This document shows positions 46,238 to 55,079 of a stretch of 64,000 nt of DNA, piece after piece. The notes beneath the pieces were generated by a model. The model made no database searches, had not been told where the DNA came from, and worked only from the letters and a program-made list of their open reading frames with translations. A program made the translations under genes and the position numbers. How positions within the stretch are numbered: the stretch's first letter is position 1; each line of letters begins with the position of its first letter. Origin of the DNA: Helicobacter_F equorum (lineage in GTDB: Bacteria > Campylobacterota > Campylobacteria > Campylobacterales > Helicobacteraceae); NCBI RefSeq assembly GCF_042649585.1, contig NZ_JBHRZM010000004.1, positions 136,634 to 200,633 of the forward strand, read 5' to 3'.

Positions 46238-47440
46238 ATGGTTTTGATACTGCTTTTTGTGTGCGCGTATATTGTGCCATCTATTGTGTTAAATTTTTTG
46301 CAAATTTCTCATATTACATCAGCACTTAATCAAAAAGCCATACTTTTAGATTCTCTTGATTACAAAAAAGCTGGTCATTATGCACTAGAAAAACTTAGGC
46401 TAAGCATCATTGAAAAAATCGTAGAATTAGGATTATTTGCATTTTGGGTTATGTTTGGATTTTCGTTTTTTTGGCAACACCTGTATGATATAGGGCTTAG
46501 TGGGGTTTGGCATCATATTGTTTTTTTGCTTCTTTTACTTCTTATTCCTATGTTTGTGAATCTTCCCTTAAGTTTGTATCAAACATTTAGTATTGATAAG
46601 CGTTATGGATTTTGTAAGCAGAATGTGGGATTATTTTTTGTAGATATTTTAAAAAATAGTGTTCTTAGTATCATTCTTGGTGGCGTGATTTTTTATATTT
46701 TGTTATGGGTTATGGATACTTTTAGTTTGTGGTGGTTTGGTGGTTTTGTGCTTATGTTTGGTGTAGTAGTTGTTGCAAATGTGCTATATCCTACAATCAT
46801 TGCACCACTTTTTAATACTTTTACCCCACTTGAAGATAATGAATTAAAATCCCGCATAGAAAGGCTTTTGGATAAAGTAGGTTTTAGAAGTAGCGGGATT
46901 TTTGTTATGGATGCGAGTAAGCGTGATGGACGACTTAATGCGTATTTTGGTGGCATTGGAAAGACAAAGCGCGTAGTGCTTTTTGATACATTATTAGAAA
47001 AAATTAGTAAAGAAGGGCTTTTAGCTATTTTGGGACATGAGTTAGGGCATTTTAAACACAAAGATATTATAAAAAATCTTATTATAGTGGGTGTTTTTTT
47101 GTTTACACTCTTTTTTATTGCTGCGCATTTGCCAACAAGCTTTTTTACCCAAACATCTTTGCCACAAGAAAGTAGCACAATTTTAGCGCTTATGTTTTTA
47201 CTCTCCTCAGTGCTTTCTTTTTGGTTTTTGCCACTTGTGGGGTATTTTTCACGCAAGGCAGAATATCGTGCTGATGCTTTTGGTGCGGAGCTTTCTTCCA
47301 AACAATGTCTTGCAAATGCACTTATTCATCTTGTGAATGAAAATAAATCTTTTCCAAGCTCCCATTGGCTTTATATTTATTTCTATTATTCTCACCCACC
47401 GCTTTTAGAGCGACTTAGGGCGTTAGATTATGACATTTAG
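46238..47440 (+). CDS. M48 family peptidase, Ste24/CAAX-protease-like
   Basis: 400 aa with seven or so membrane helices and the zinc motif LGHELGHFKHKD near residue 265, followed by EYRADAFGAEL (third zinc ligand Glu). The N-terminal domain matches peptidase_M48_N, with FGFSFFWQHLYD and FNTFTPLEDNELKSRIE. Ste24-type proteases in bacteria cleave membrane or misfolded proteins; no prenylation is implied. GAGGA precedes the ATG. It overlaps prmC by 11 bases. Confidence 0.9.
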   Translation: MVLILLFVCAYIVPSIVLNFLQISHITSALNQKAILLDSLDYKKAGHYALEKLRLSIIEKIVELGLFAFWVMFGFSFFWQHLYDIGLSGVWHHIVFLLLLLLIPMFVNLPLSLYQTFSIDKRYGFCKQNVGLFFVDILKNSVLSIILGGVIFYILLWVMDTFSLWWFGGFVLMFGVVVVANVLYPTIIAPLFNTFTPLEDNELKSRIERLLDKVGFRSSGIFVMDASKRDGRLNAYFGGIGKTKRVVLFDTLLEKISKEGLLAILGHELGHFKHKDIIKNLIIVGVFLFTLFFIAAHLPTSFFTQTSLPQESSTILALMFLLSSVLSFWFLPLVGYFSRKAEYRADAFGAELSSKQCLANALIHLVNENKSFPSSHWLYIYFYYSHPPLLERLRALDYDI

Positions 47441-48284
47441 TATCCAAACAGCCCTAGAATCCGCATATGAAATTTTACGTTCTAGCCCACTTACATCTGA
47501 TGATCCACATTTGCGTATAGGTTTAGAATCTCAAATTCTCCTTGCGCATTTTCTCCAAAAAGATCGTGTGTTTTTGCATACATATCCGCAGACTTTACTC
47601 ACGCCCACACAAACACGCCATTTTTTTGAATCTATCCAAAAGCGCGCTTTGGGCTATCCAATAGAATATCTCACACACAAAGTGAATTTTTATGGTCGCG
47701 AGTTTAGGATAGATTCTCACACGCTTATTCCTCGCCCAGAAACAGAAATTCTTGTGGAAAAAATACAAGAAATTTTGCATATATATCATTATACATCGAT
47801 TGCAGAGATTGGTGTGGGTTGTGGGGTGATAGCCATAACACTTGCACTCCAAAATCCACAGATTCATATCTATGCCACAGATATAAATCCATATGCAATC
47901 GCCCTAGCGCGTGAAAATGCTATAAAGTTTGGTGTAGAGAAACAAATCACATTTTTTCATACTTCATTACTTCAGGGTTCAGAACATTTATGTTTGGATA
48001 TGATTGTTGCAAATCCTCCATATATCGCAAATTCCTATACACTCCCATTGAGTGTGCGTTATGAGCCAAAAGAGGCGTTGTTTGGCGGAGAAGTGGGTAG
48101 TGAGATGCTAGAATCTATCATAGCGCTTGGTAGGGATTTGCACACATGTTTTGTGTGTTGTGAAATGGGCTATGATCAAAAGTTGAAGATACAAGATTTT
48201 ATGCGTGAGATTCCCCATAAATCTTTAGAGTTTTACAAAGACTTAAGCGGTTTTGATAGGGGATTTATTTTACAATTCTCATAA
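47430..48284 (+). CDS. prmC: Release factor glutamine methyltransferase
   Basis: 284 aa. The N-terminal helical domain is followed by LIPRPETEILVE, the AdoMet motif IAEIGVGCGVIAITLAL and the catalytic VANPPYI. It methylates the GGQ glutamine of RF1 and RF2. It overlaps the preceding protease gene, so the two are coupled. Confidence 0.93.
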   Translation: MTFSIQTALESAYEILRSSPLTSDDPHLRIGLESQILLAHFLQKDRVFLHTYPQTLLTPTQTRHFFESIQKRALGYPIEYLTHKVNFYGREFRIDSHTLIPRPETEILVEKIQEILHIYHYTSIAEIGVGCGVIAITLALQNPQIHIYATDINPYAIALARENAIKFGVEKQITFFHTSLLQGSEHLCLDMIVANPPYIANSYTLPLSVRYEPKEALFGGEVGSEMLESIIALGRDLHTCFVCCEMGYDQKLKIQDFMREIPHKSLEFYKDLSGFDRGFILQFS

Positions 48285-48303
48285 ATATTTTTTAGGGCAA
48301 CAA

Positions 48304-48936
48304 ATGAATATCGCGATCTTAAATTATAAAATAGGCAATCTTGCAAGTGTCCAAAATGCCTTGGCATATGCAAGTAAGGAACTTAAGCATATAACTATCA
48401 CTATAGAATCTAATCCACATAATCTCGTGCGTTATGATAAGATTATTTTGCCCGGAGTTGGGGCTTTTGGCGATGCAATGGAGCATTTACGTATAAGCGG
48501 TATGCAAGAAGCGATTATAAGATTTGCAAAGAGTGGCAAATATATGCTTGGAATCTGTCTTGGTATGCAATTGCTTTTTGAGCAAAGTTCAGAGTTTGGT
48601 GAGCATAGAGGACTTGGGTTATTGCGTGGCATTATAGAGCCTTTTGATCGTGCCAAGCTTGGTGCATTAAAGGTCCCTCATGTAGGTTGGAATAAATGTT
48701 TTCTTACAGAGGAGGGCAAGAAAAATACACTTTTTGCGGGATTAGAAGAAGAGTTTTATTTGTATTTTGTGCATAGTTTTTGTAATAGAGATTCACGAAA
48801 TATGCTTGCGCAGTGTGAGTATGGCTATACATTTAGTGCGATTGTAGGTCGTGATAATATTTTTGGGATTCAACCACACCCAGAAAAAAGCCACAAAGTA
48901 GGTTTGCAGTTACTCAAAAACTTTGTAAGTCTCTAA
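48304..48936 (+). CDS. hisH: HisH-type glutamine amidotransferase
   Basis: 210 aa from the ATG at 48304. IAILNYKIGNLASVQNAL, LPGVGAFGDAMEHL, nucleophile GICLGMQLLFE and the PHPEKS His-Glu pair are all HisH features. It supplies ammonia to HisF for imidazole glycerol phosphate, or, in second copies, to an aminotransfer enzyme of surface-sugar synthesis (as with pseudaminic derivatives). No hisF or other his gene is adjacent, so the pathway cannot be decided here. Confidence 0.88.
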   Translation: MNIAILNYKIGNLASVQNALAYASKELKHITITIESNPHNLVRYDKIILPGVGAFGDAMEHLRISGMQEAIIRFAKSGKYMLGICLGMQLLFEQSSEFGEHRGLGLLRGIIEPFDRAKLGALKVPHVGWNKCFLTEEGKKNTLFAGLEEEFYLYFVHSFCNRDSRNMLAQCEYGYTFSAIVGRDNIFGIQPHPEKSHKVGLQLLKNFVSL

Positions 48937-48980
48937 AGGCATTGTGCAGCTTTATGGGTAAGCTATTATTTTTTTTATTT

Positions 48981-48986
48981 TATAAT
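48981..48986 (+). promoter_or_regulatory. -10 box of yceI
   Basis: TATAAT preceded by a T-rich tract (TTATTTTTTTTATTT), about 45 bases before the yceI start. Confidence 0.5.
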
Positions 48987-49029
48987 GGTTTTCATGCACA
49001 ATGTGTGCAATTTTATACCAAAAGGATAG

Positions 49030-49590
49030 ATGATGAAATGCAAAGCATTAGTTTTAGGGCTTTTAAGTATAGTTGGGATACATGCTGCAAGTATTGATAC
49101 AAGCAAAGTAAATGTGATATGGACTGCTTATAAGACTCCAGCAAAGGTCGCAGTGAGTGGGACTTTTAAGGATATAGCATTTAAGTTTGGTAAAAAGCAG
49201 GATTCTATTGCTACTGCTCTAGAGGGAGCGAGTGCAACTATCGATCCAATAAAAGTGAATCTCAACGATGATGTAAAAAATGCGAATCTTCGTGATTTTT
49301 TCTTTTCAAAATTTAGCAAAAAAGAAATCAAAGTAACGCTTCATGATGTTGTAGAAGGCAAGGATCAAGGCACGATTTTGGCATCTGTCAGAATGAATGG
49401 CAAAACAAACAAAGTGCCTATGGAATACAAAATTGAAAATGATGTTTTAAAGGCGCATGGTGTGCTAGATCTTAGTGAATTTAAACTTAGCGAGGCAAGA
49501 GTCAATCTCCAAAAAGCCGTATCAGATCTGCATGAAGGTATGACTTGGTCGCAAGTAACCATTGGCTTTGAAGTGCCTATCAAAAAATAA
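49030..49590 (+). CDS. yceI: YceI-family periplasmic protein
   Basis: 186 aa with a signal peptide (MKCKALVLGLLSIVGIHA) and the YceI lipocalin-like pattern: WTAYKTPAKVAVSGTFKDIAF, ASATIDPIKVN, and the C-terminal GMTWSQVTIGFEVPIKK. YceI proteins bind isoprenoid-like ligands in the periplasm; HP1286 is the H. pylori orthologue. Two ATGs occur in tandem at 49030 and 49033, and AAAGGA is better spaced for the second. Confidence 0.9.
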   Translation: MMKCKALVLGLLSIVGIHAASIDTSKVNVIWTAYKTPAKVAVSGTFKDIAFKFGKKQDSIATALEGASATIDPIKVNLNDDVKNANLRDFFFSKFSKKEIKVTLHDVVEGKDQGTILASVRMNGKTNKVPMEYKIENDVLKAHGVLDLSEFKLSEARVNLQKAVSDLHEGMTWSQVTIGFEVPIKK

Positions 49591-49629
49591 AGCATAATAT
49601 TTCCACGCAATGTTTCCTGTTGCGTGGTG

Positions 49630-50070
49630 TCAAATATTTAGTGTTGCCATATAGCGTTCCAAAATATAACACGCACTAAGGCTATCAAGTTTCCCATTTT
49701 TTTGTGCTAAGACACGAGATTCTCTACCCAAATATGCAAGATCCTGTAGTGCTTCTTGAGAGGTGTAATCTTCATTGATATATACAATTTCCCCATCAAA
49801 ATTTACCAGATGTATAAAATGTCTTATGCGAGTGCTTGTGTCTTTATAATGTGCTTCACCACCACTTGGAAGCCCTACGACTAATGTATCGATACATTTT
49901 TGGCTAAGCAACGCACTAAGCACTAGACTTGCCTGATTGCGATTTTTTCGTAAAATCGGCTCTATGGGTAATATGATACCTTGTGTGTATTGGGCTAACC
50001 CTATGCGCTTTAACCCCACATCGCAAGCAAGAATATTATTTGTTTGGTTTGTCGTCTTAGAATCTAACAT
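49630..50070 (-). CDS. ruvX: Putative Holliday junction resolvase / pre-16S rRNA nuclease
   Basis: 146 aa with the YqgF RNase H-like fold: ACDVGLKRIGLA, LVVGLPSGGEAH and INEDYTSQEA, plus a conserved DSLSACYILERY near the end. YqgF/RuvX is implicated in 16S rRNA end processing and possibly junction resolution. It overlaps dprA by seven bases, the order HP0333-HP0334 in H. pylori. Confidence 0.93.
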   Translation of the reverse strand: MLDSKTTNQTNNILACDVGLKRIGLAQYTQGIILPIEPILRKNRNQASLVLSALLSQKCIDTLVVGLPSGGEAHYKDTSTRIRHFIHLVNFDGEIVYINEDYTSQEALQDLAYLGRESRVLAQKNGKLDSLSACYILERYMATLNI

Positions 50071-50837
50071 ATTCGTATCACTCCATTTTGGCGTATGATT
50101 TTCCCCTCTATTTCATATTGAAAGATTTTTTCACCAAACTTTTGCACAGCTTCTTCAAGGCTTGATGCATACTTACAAAATTCTAATACTGCATCATATA
50201 CCTCTTCTTGTGTGCCAAAAATTTGTGTGATGAATGTCTCAATATCATAGATACATTGCGCTTGTTGGTTTATGAGAAGGTGTTGTGTGCCTAGGCTTTC
50301 GGGCATTCGATGAGGCAAGACAAAAAGTGGCTTATGTGTTTGTATGCTAAGTTGCGCACTTTGCATAGATCCACTTTGTAAATCAGCTTGTGGAATGATG
50401 ACAATATCACTAAGCCCTATGACAAGTCGATTGCGTTCCAAAAAGCTATAGTGCTTTGGCATATAGTTTTGCTCATATTCGCTTAGCACAAGCCCTTGCT
50501 CAATAATGGATTGTATGATAGCCCAGTTGGCTTTTGGGTAGATAATATCAAGGCTTGAGGGAGAAATCATAATGGTGCGTGGCAGTGCGGCAGAGTGCGC
50601 GATAATATCCACCCCTAGTGCCCCACCACTGACTACCACACCACCGGCTTTGGCAATTTTTGTCGCAAGAATCGAGCTAAATTGTTTTGTGTATGGGTTT
50701 GGACGTCTTGTGCCTATGATAGCAACCTTGATAGGTGTATCTAAAAGACTTATATCGCCTAGCGCAAAGAGTGTTTTTGGTGGCTTAGATAGTGTAAGAA
50801 GCGAGGGTGGTATTGGTATGGATGTAGGTTTTGGCAT
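50064..50837 (-). CDS. dprA: DNA processing protein DprA
   Basis: 257 aa with the Rossmann-like DprA core: VAIIGTRRPNPYTKQF, VVSGGALGVDIIAH, PKANWAIIQSIIEQG and the FLERNRLVIGLSDIVIIPQA motif. A short C-terminal winged-helix-like tail follows. DprA loads RecA on incoming single-stranded DNA in natural transformation and, in H. pylori, counters restriction barriers. It overlaps the deacetylase gene by one base (ATGA-like junction). Confidence 0.95.
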   Translation of the reverse strand: MPKPTSIPIPPSLLTLSKPPKTLFALGDISLLDTPIKVAIIGTRRPNPYTKQFSSILATKIAKAGGVVVSGGALGVDIIAHSAALPRTIMISPSSLDIIYPKANWAIIQSIIEQGLVLSEYEQNYMPKHYSFLERNRLVIGLSDIVIIPQADLQSGSMQSAQLSIQTHKPLFVLPHRMPESLGTQHLLINQQAQCIYDIETFITQIFGTQEEVYDAVLEFCKYASSLEEAVQKFGEKIFQYEIEGKIIRQNGVIRIC

Positions 50838-51670
50838 TAGCGATTTTGTGTAAAGTGAAATTTGGAGCGATTATATAGAGTGATGTTTTGAGTGTGGAGA
50901 TAAGATTCTAGTTGTGCTGGGCCTATCAAATCCACTTCCTTTGTAAGTTTATCTTTGGCGTTTTTAAGAGCTTCTATGGTGCTTGGAAATGGGTGGCATA
51001 TAGCTATGGCATAGCCTTTGTCTTTGGCTTTTTTGATAGCAAGATCAATTTGGCGATCTGTATGCTCTTTTTGGGCTATGGTGTCTAAGAAAATATCTCG
51101 CTGCATAATAAGCCTACCTTGTTCTCTAGCGATTTTGGGAGAGGCGATATCCGTATTTGTCACACTATCAATAAAGCGTAAATCTAGCTCATCAAATACA
51201 CTTATTAGATTTTGCATATCATTATAACTAGTGGTAAATTTACTCCCTGTGTGATTGTTGAGATATTTTAGATTGGGAAAATCAGCCTTAAGATTTTTCA
51301 TATAGGCAAGGAGTGAATCTCGACTAATGCCTGTGGCAAGTGGTTCTAATTTTTTTTGATAAAAATTGAGTGCTTCTAGGGGTAGATGTATCATATATTC
51401 TTTGGCATAGGCAGCGATTTTTGGGGTGTCTGGAGTATAGGGTGTTTTTGGAAAGATTGATGGCGTGATAGGAAGCTTGATATTACGCAAGGCATTATAT
51501 TGCGAAAGATTTTGAATGTCATCCATAATAATAACAAGCTTTGGTTTGTTATCACTTTGTTTGTAGCTTTTGGCTTTGTGGTAGGATTCTTTAAAGGTTT
51601 GTTTGATGTCTAAGATAAAGGAATCCGCATATAAAAATCCACATAGAATGATAAGAAAAAGATATTTCAC
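50837..51670 (-). CDS. Divergent polysaccharide deacetylase family protein
   Basis: 277 aa with a signal peptide (MKYLFLIILCGFLYADS). The divergent polysaccharide-deacetylase (YibQ-like) pattern is LVIIMDDIQNL, YMIHLPLEAL, LKYLNNHTGSKFTT, RFIDSVTNTDIAS and AIAICHPFPSTIEAL. Such proteins are periplasmic with unknown substrate. The family usually has DDLG where this one has DDIQ. It heads a minus-strand run with dprA and ruvX. Confidence 0.85.
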   Translation of the reverse strand: MKYLFLIILCGFLYADSFILDIKQTFKESYHKAKSYKQSDNKPKLVIIMDDIQNLSQYNALRNIKLPITPSIFPKTPYTPDTPKIAAYAKEYMIHLPLEALNFYQKKLEPLATGISRDSLLAYMKNLKADFPNLKYLNNHTGSKFTTSYNDMQNLISVFDELDLRFIDSVTNTDIASPKIAREQGRLIMQRDIFLDTIAQKEHTDRQIDLAIKKAKDKGYAIAICHPFPSTIEALKNAKDKLTKEVDLIGPAQLESYLHTQNITLYNRSKFHFTQNR

Positions 51671-51721
51671 GCATAGCCTTTTGTTTCTAGCGATTGTAGC
51701 AGGTTTTGTGTTGGTCTTGGC

Positions 51722-52594
51722 TTAAAAGGGAATCTTAAAAAGCAGTGGATTAAAGGCTTTGGAAACAATGAGGACTTTTTCACCGATTGCAAGTTTTTTT
51801 GCATCATCAATAGGATAAAGCACACGCACAATTTGTGAGGCACACGCAATATCAATAATTTCTACCACCCCTTGAGGGGTTTTACGCAATATTTCGCCAC
51901 TTAATTGTACTTTGCCACTTAAAGGAGCACCAAAAATTTCATCGGTGCTACCACTTTTAGTGATATTACCATTTTCTATACACCATATCTTTGTGCTAAG
52001 GCGTATGATCTCTGTAATTTCGTGGCTAATAAGAATCGTGCTAAGTCCTAGATCGCTGTGGAGTTTGCTAATAATATTTTGCAAAGTAAGGCGCATTGTT
52101 GAATCTAGCGCACTTAGTGGTTCATCAAGAAGTAGGATTTTGGGCTTACGCACTAATGATCGTGCAAGGGCTACCCTTTGGGCTTGTCCGCCTGATATTT
52201 GGGTAATAGGGTGTTTGAGAATAGCATTAAGCTCCATAGTATCAATAAGCCAAGAGATAAAGTCTGTTTTGTGTTTGGTGGCAAATAGGATATTTTCTTC
52301 CACGCTAAGATGTGGGAAGAGGGCATAATCTTGAAACATAAACCCAATACTGCGCTTTTGTGGTGGGAGGATATATTTTCCATCTTGCCAAATTTCATCG
52401 CCAATCTTGATATAGCCTGTATCCGGTTGTGTTAATCCAGCTAAGATTCTAAGGAGTGTTGTTTTTCCTGCCCCACTTTTGCCAAATAGCGCAACAAAAT
52501 CTCCAAAATTCATTGTTTGGGAGATTTCAAGCTTAAAAGGGTTTTGTGTATGGGGCGTGTGTAGTGTTTTGGTGCATTCAAAGATAATATCCAT
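51722..52594 (-). CDS. modC: Molybdate ABC transporter ATP-binding protein
   Basis: 290 aa. Walker A GKSGAGKTT near residue 38, Q-loop region FMFQDYALFPHL, signature SGGQAQRVALARSLV, Walker B LLLDEPLSALD. A C-terminal TOBE-like part (GVVEIIDIACASQIVRVLY) is typical of ModC. It energises molybdate or tungstate uptake through ModB and follows modB by nine bases. Confidence 0.92.
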   Translation of the reverse strand: MDIIFECTKTLHTPHTQNPFKLEISQTMNFGDFVALFGKSGAGKTTLLRILAGLTQPDTGYIKIGDEIWQDGKYILPPQKRSIGFMFQDYALFPHLSVEENILFATKHKTDFISWLIDTMELNAILKHPITQISGGQAQRVALARSLVRKPKILLLDEPLSALDSTMRLTLQNIISKLHSDLGLSTILISHEITEIIRLSTKIWCIENGNITKSGSTDEIFGAPLSGKVQLSGEILRKTPQGVVEIIDIACASQIVRVLYPIDDAKKLAIGEKVLIVSKAFNPLLFKIPF

Positions 52595-52603
52595 AATTAA
52601 CCC

Positions 52604-53299
52604 TTAGAGAATCTGTGTAGTATGGTTGGTGTATTTGCGCATGAAAGCAAAAATTACGCATAAACTTGTAAAGCTTATTGCAAAGAGTGTGAGTGCGTAT
52701 TGGTGCGCGAGTGTGTAATTGAGTGTTTCGACTTGTTCATAGATAGCAATACTAGCGACTTTTGTTTCGCCTGCGCGCGAACCTCCTATCATCATCACTA
52801 CGCCAAACTCGCCGATAGTGTGTGCAAAACTTGTAACACAGCCTAGTAAAACTGAGGATCGTATATTTGGCATAAGCACATAAAAAAAGGTAGATACTTT
52901 GCCTTTGCCTAATGTATAGCTTGCTTCTTTGAGAGAAGGTGGGAGTGAAGAGAGGGCGTTTTTGATAGGATTTACCATAAATGGCAAAGAAAAAATCATA
53001 CTTGCTACAACTAGTCCAGAAAAACTAAAGGCAAGTTGGAATGAACAATATTCAAGTAAAAATGCTCCTAGGGGATTATGACGATTAAATATTACAAGCA
53101 AATAAAATCCAAGTACAGATGGTGGGAGAATAAGTGGCATCCAAATAAGTGTTTGGAGGATAATGCTAAACCTTGGCTTGAGTGAATCTATTATGATGGC
53201 AAGGGCTATACCTGTGGGCAATAAGCATAGTGTCGTATATAATGCAAGCTTAAAAGTAAGCTGCATAGTTTGTAAAAATTCAGAATCCAAAAAATCCAT
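52604..53299 (-). CDS. modB: Molybdate ABC transporter permease
   Basis: 231 aa with five or so membrane helices and the EAA loop LKEASYTLGKGKVSTFFYVLMP, then THIGEFG-like HTIGEFGVVMMIGG, characteristic of ModB/CysT-type permeases. It sits between a TOBE-domain gene and modC with short gaps, as one operon. Confidence 0.93.
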   Translation of the reverse strand: MDFLDSEFLQTMQLTFKLALYTTLCLLPTGIALAIIIDSLKPRFSIILQTLIWMPLILPPSVLGFYLLVIFNRHNPLGAFLLEYCSFQLAFSFSGLVVASMIFSLPFMVNPIKNALSSLPPSLKEASYTLGKGKVSTFFYVLMPNIRSSVLLGCVTSFAHTIGEFGVVMMIGGSRAGETKVASIAIYEQVETLNYTLAHQYALTLFAISFTSLCVIFAFMRKYTNHTTQIL

Positions 53300-53309
53300 A
53301 TATGGTTCC

Positions 53310-53756
53310 CTAATTATGTGGTGTTTGTGGCATTGAATCTATAGTTTGTATAGATTGTGTTTCATCGCTACTTTGTAGAGATTCTAATAAAATATCACTA
53401 GGATTAATATACCACGCACATAAATCGCCTATAGCAAAAGCCTCTGTGTCTTGTGTGGCAACTAGCGCACTAATACCACATTCAAGGCTTATGAGGCTTA
53501 AAATTGTGTCTTTGGTAATGTGTTGTATGCGTGATTGAAAGCAATTTTGTGTATATAGATGAGAATCTTTACGTGCAAGTAGGACTTGCGTGGGTTTAAA
53601 ATATGCCAAACCACTCGTACCCATAGCAAGAGTGCATCGAGTATGTGGTGTTATAAGTACAAATACCCAAAGCGTACCTATGGGAGTTTGTAAGCCCACA
53701 AGCCCTAAGTCTCTATCATGTGTGATATTTGTAATCGTGTAGGGAAGCGTATTCAT
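53310..53756 (-). CDS. TOBE-domain protein of the molybdate operon
   Basis: 148 aa without a signal peptide. It shows two weak TOBE/Mop-like beta modules, one around GLAYFKPTQVLLAR and one around DTEAFAIGDLCAWYINPSDILL. Such proteins bind molybdate and act as regulator or storage (ModE C-terminal half, Mop). There is no DNA-binding helix-turn-helix, so it is not a full ModE. Its place between modA and modB supports a role in molybdenum handling. The C-terminus is low-complexity. Confidence 0.65.
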   Translation of the reverse strand: MNTLPYTITNITHDRDLGLVGLQTPIGTLWVFVLITPHTRCTLAMGTSGLAYFKPTQVLLARKDSHLYTQNCFQSRIQHITKDTILSLISLECGISALVATQDTEAFAIGDLCAWYINPSDILLESLQSSDETQSIQTIDSMPQTPHN

Positions 53757-53768
53757 ATTGATGTATGA

Positions 53769-54518
53769 TTATGGTGCATCATATCCATAAGATGCAAAAA
53801 TTGCTTGCGCTTTTTTATCTAGGAGATATTGTGCGAATTCTTTGGCAAGTTGAGAATCTTTACCGGCTTTTGTGATAACAAGGGATTGCACAATTGGTGT
53901 ATAAAGTTTCTCATCAATGATGCTATAAGTGATTGCACTTCCCTCTTTTTGGGCTTCTTTGATTACCATAGACAACGCACTAAAGCCAATTTCTGCAGAG
54001 CCTTCAAGCACGTATGTAGTTGCTTGTCCAATAGATTCACCAAGCACGAGCTTTGGTGCAAGTATTTGCTCTAGTTTTGCACTTTTGATATATTCCTTCG
54101 CGGCTACTCCATAAGGAGCTAGTTTGGCATTGGGGGTAGCGATGTGTTGTATAGATGGACTTTTGAGAATCTCGGTATTATTTGCATTAAAATTTTTGTT
54201 CGCACTAAAGATTACAAGCTTACCGCGAACATAATTTTTTGGTGTGTCTGCCGTTAGTTTGTCTTGATAAAGCTTTTGTGGATATTGAGTATCTGCAGCG
54301 ATAAATAATTCTGCCAAAGATCCATTTTGAATCTGTGCATGTGCCTTGCCAGAAGAGATATAGCTAATTTCTATTGTGTCATTTATGTGTGTTTGCAAAA
54401 ATTCCTTTTTAATATCTTCTAGCACAAATTTAAGACTTGTAGCCGCCAAAACCTCAATCTTTTCCGCAAAGATACCGCCACATAAAAGTGCAAATATTAC
54501 GAAAACGCGTGTTAGCAT
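53769..54518 (-). CDS. modA: Molybdate ABC transporter substrate-binding protein
   Basis: 249 aa from the ATG at 54518, chosen because GGAGG lies six bases before it; an open frame continues to 54614 without signals. The signal peptide is MLTRVFVIFALLCGGIFA. ModA motifs: LAATSLKFVLEDI, ISYISSGKAHAQIQNG, ELFIAADTQYP, GESIGQATTYV. It captures molybdate in the periplasm for ModBC. Confidence 0.93.
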   Translation of the reverse strand: MLTRVFVIFALLCGGIFAEKIEVLAATSLKFVLEDIKKEFLQTHINDTIEISYISSGKAHAQIQNGSLAELFIAADTQYPQKLYQDKLTADTPKNYVRGKLVIFSANKNFNANNTEILKSPSIQHIATPNAKLAPYGVAAKEYIKSAKLEQILAPKLVLGESIGQATTYVLEGSAEIGFSALSMVIKEAQKEGSAITYSIIDEKLYTPIVQSLVITKAGKDSQLAKEFAQYLLDKKAQAIFASYGYDAP

Positions 54519-54594
54519 ACAACCTCCTTTTTTTGAAATGAGGAGATTGTATACTATGTTTTTTAAAATATATATAAAAATTCTTTGTATGAAG

Positions 54595-54909
54595 TTAGAG
54601 TGTTTGTTTAACAAGTGTTTCTATAGTTGTTTTTGAATCTGGTTCAACAAGTCTATCACCAATTTCTTCCCCATTTTTGTAACCTATAAGCGTAGGGATT
54701 GCACGAACACCCAATATATCTTTGAGTGTCCCTTCTGAATCTACAGAGATGTGATAAAACTCTACTTTTCCCTCGTATTCCTTAGCCAAAACTTCCAAAA
54801 TAGGCTCGATTCTGCGACAATCTGGACACCAAGAAGCTCCAAGTATTACAACACTGGAGCCATTTTTGATATTTTCTAGGTATTGTTGTGTGTTGATATG
54901 TTGTAGCAT
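54595..54909 (-). CDS. Thioredoxin-like protein with CPDC active site (Trx2 type)
   Basis: 104 aa, thioredoxin fold, with active site GASWCPDCRRIEP near residue 29 instead of the usual WCGPC, and the cis-Pro segment VRAIPTLIGY near residue 76. CPDC thioredoxins are known as Trx2 in H. pylori (HP1458). It acts as a cytosolic disulphide reductant or partner of peroxiredoxin. It is a single gene, with AAGGAGAC before the ATG. Confidence 0.85.
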   Translation of the reverse strand: MLQHINTQQYLENIKNGSSVVILGASWCPDCRRIEPILEVLAKEYEGKVEFYHISVDSEGTLKDILGVRAIPTLIGYKNGEEIGDRLVEPDSKTTIETLVKQTL

Positions 54910-55079
54910 ATTGTCTCCTTTTTATGGTTCATTTAGTATTCCTAAAGCGTATCTTGATAGGCTAAATATTTAGTTACATTTTTAGAATTTATGTGAAAAT
55001 AAGTTACAGAATATAAACCAAATAAAAAAGAGATGAATTTTATGTTAAAATGCACACATTTTTACTTATAGGGGTTTTT

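Noticed and set aside
46693..47301. 202-codon frame antisense to the M48 peptidase gene
   Set aside because: It overlaps a gene with clear HExxH and family motifs; no supporting signals on the other strand.
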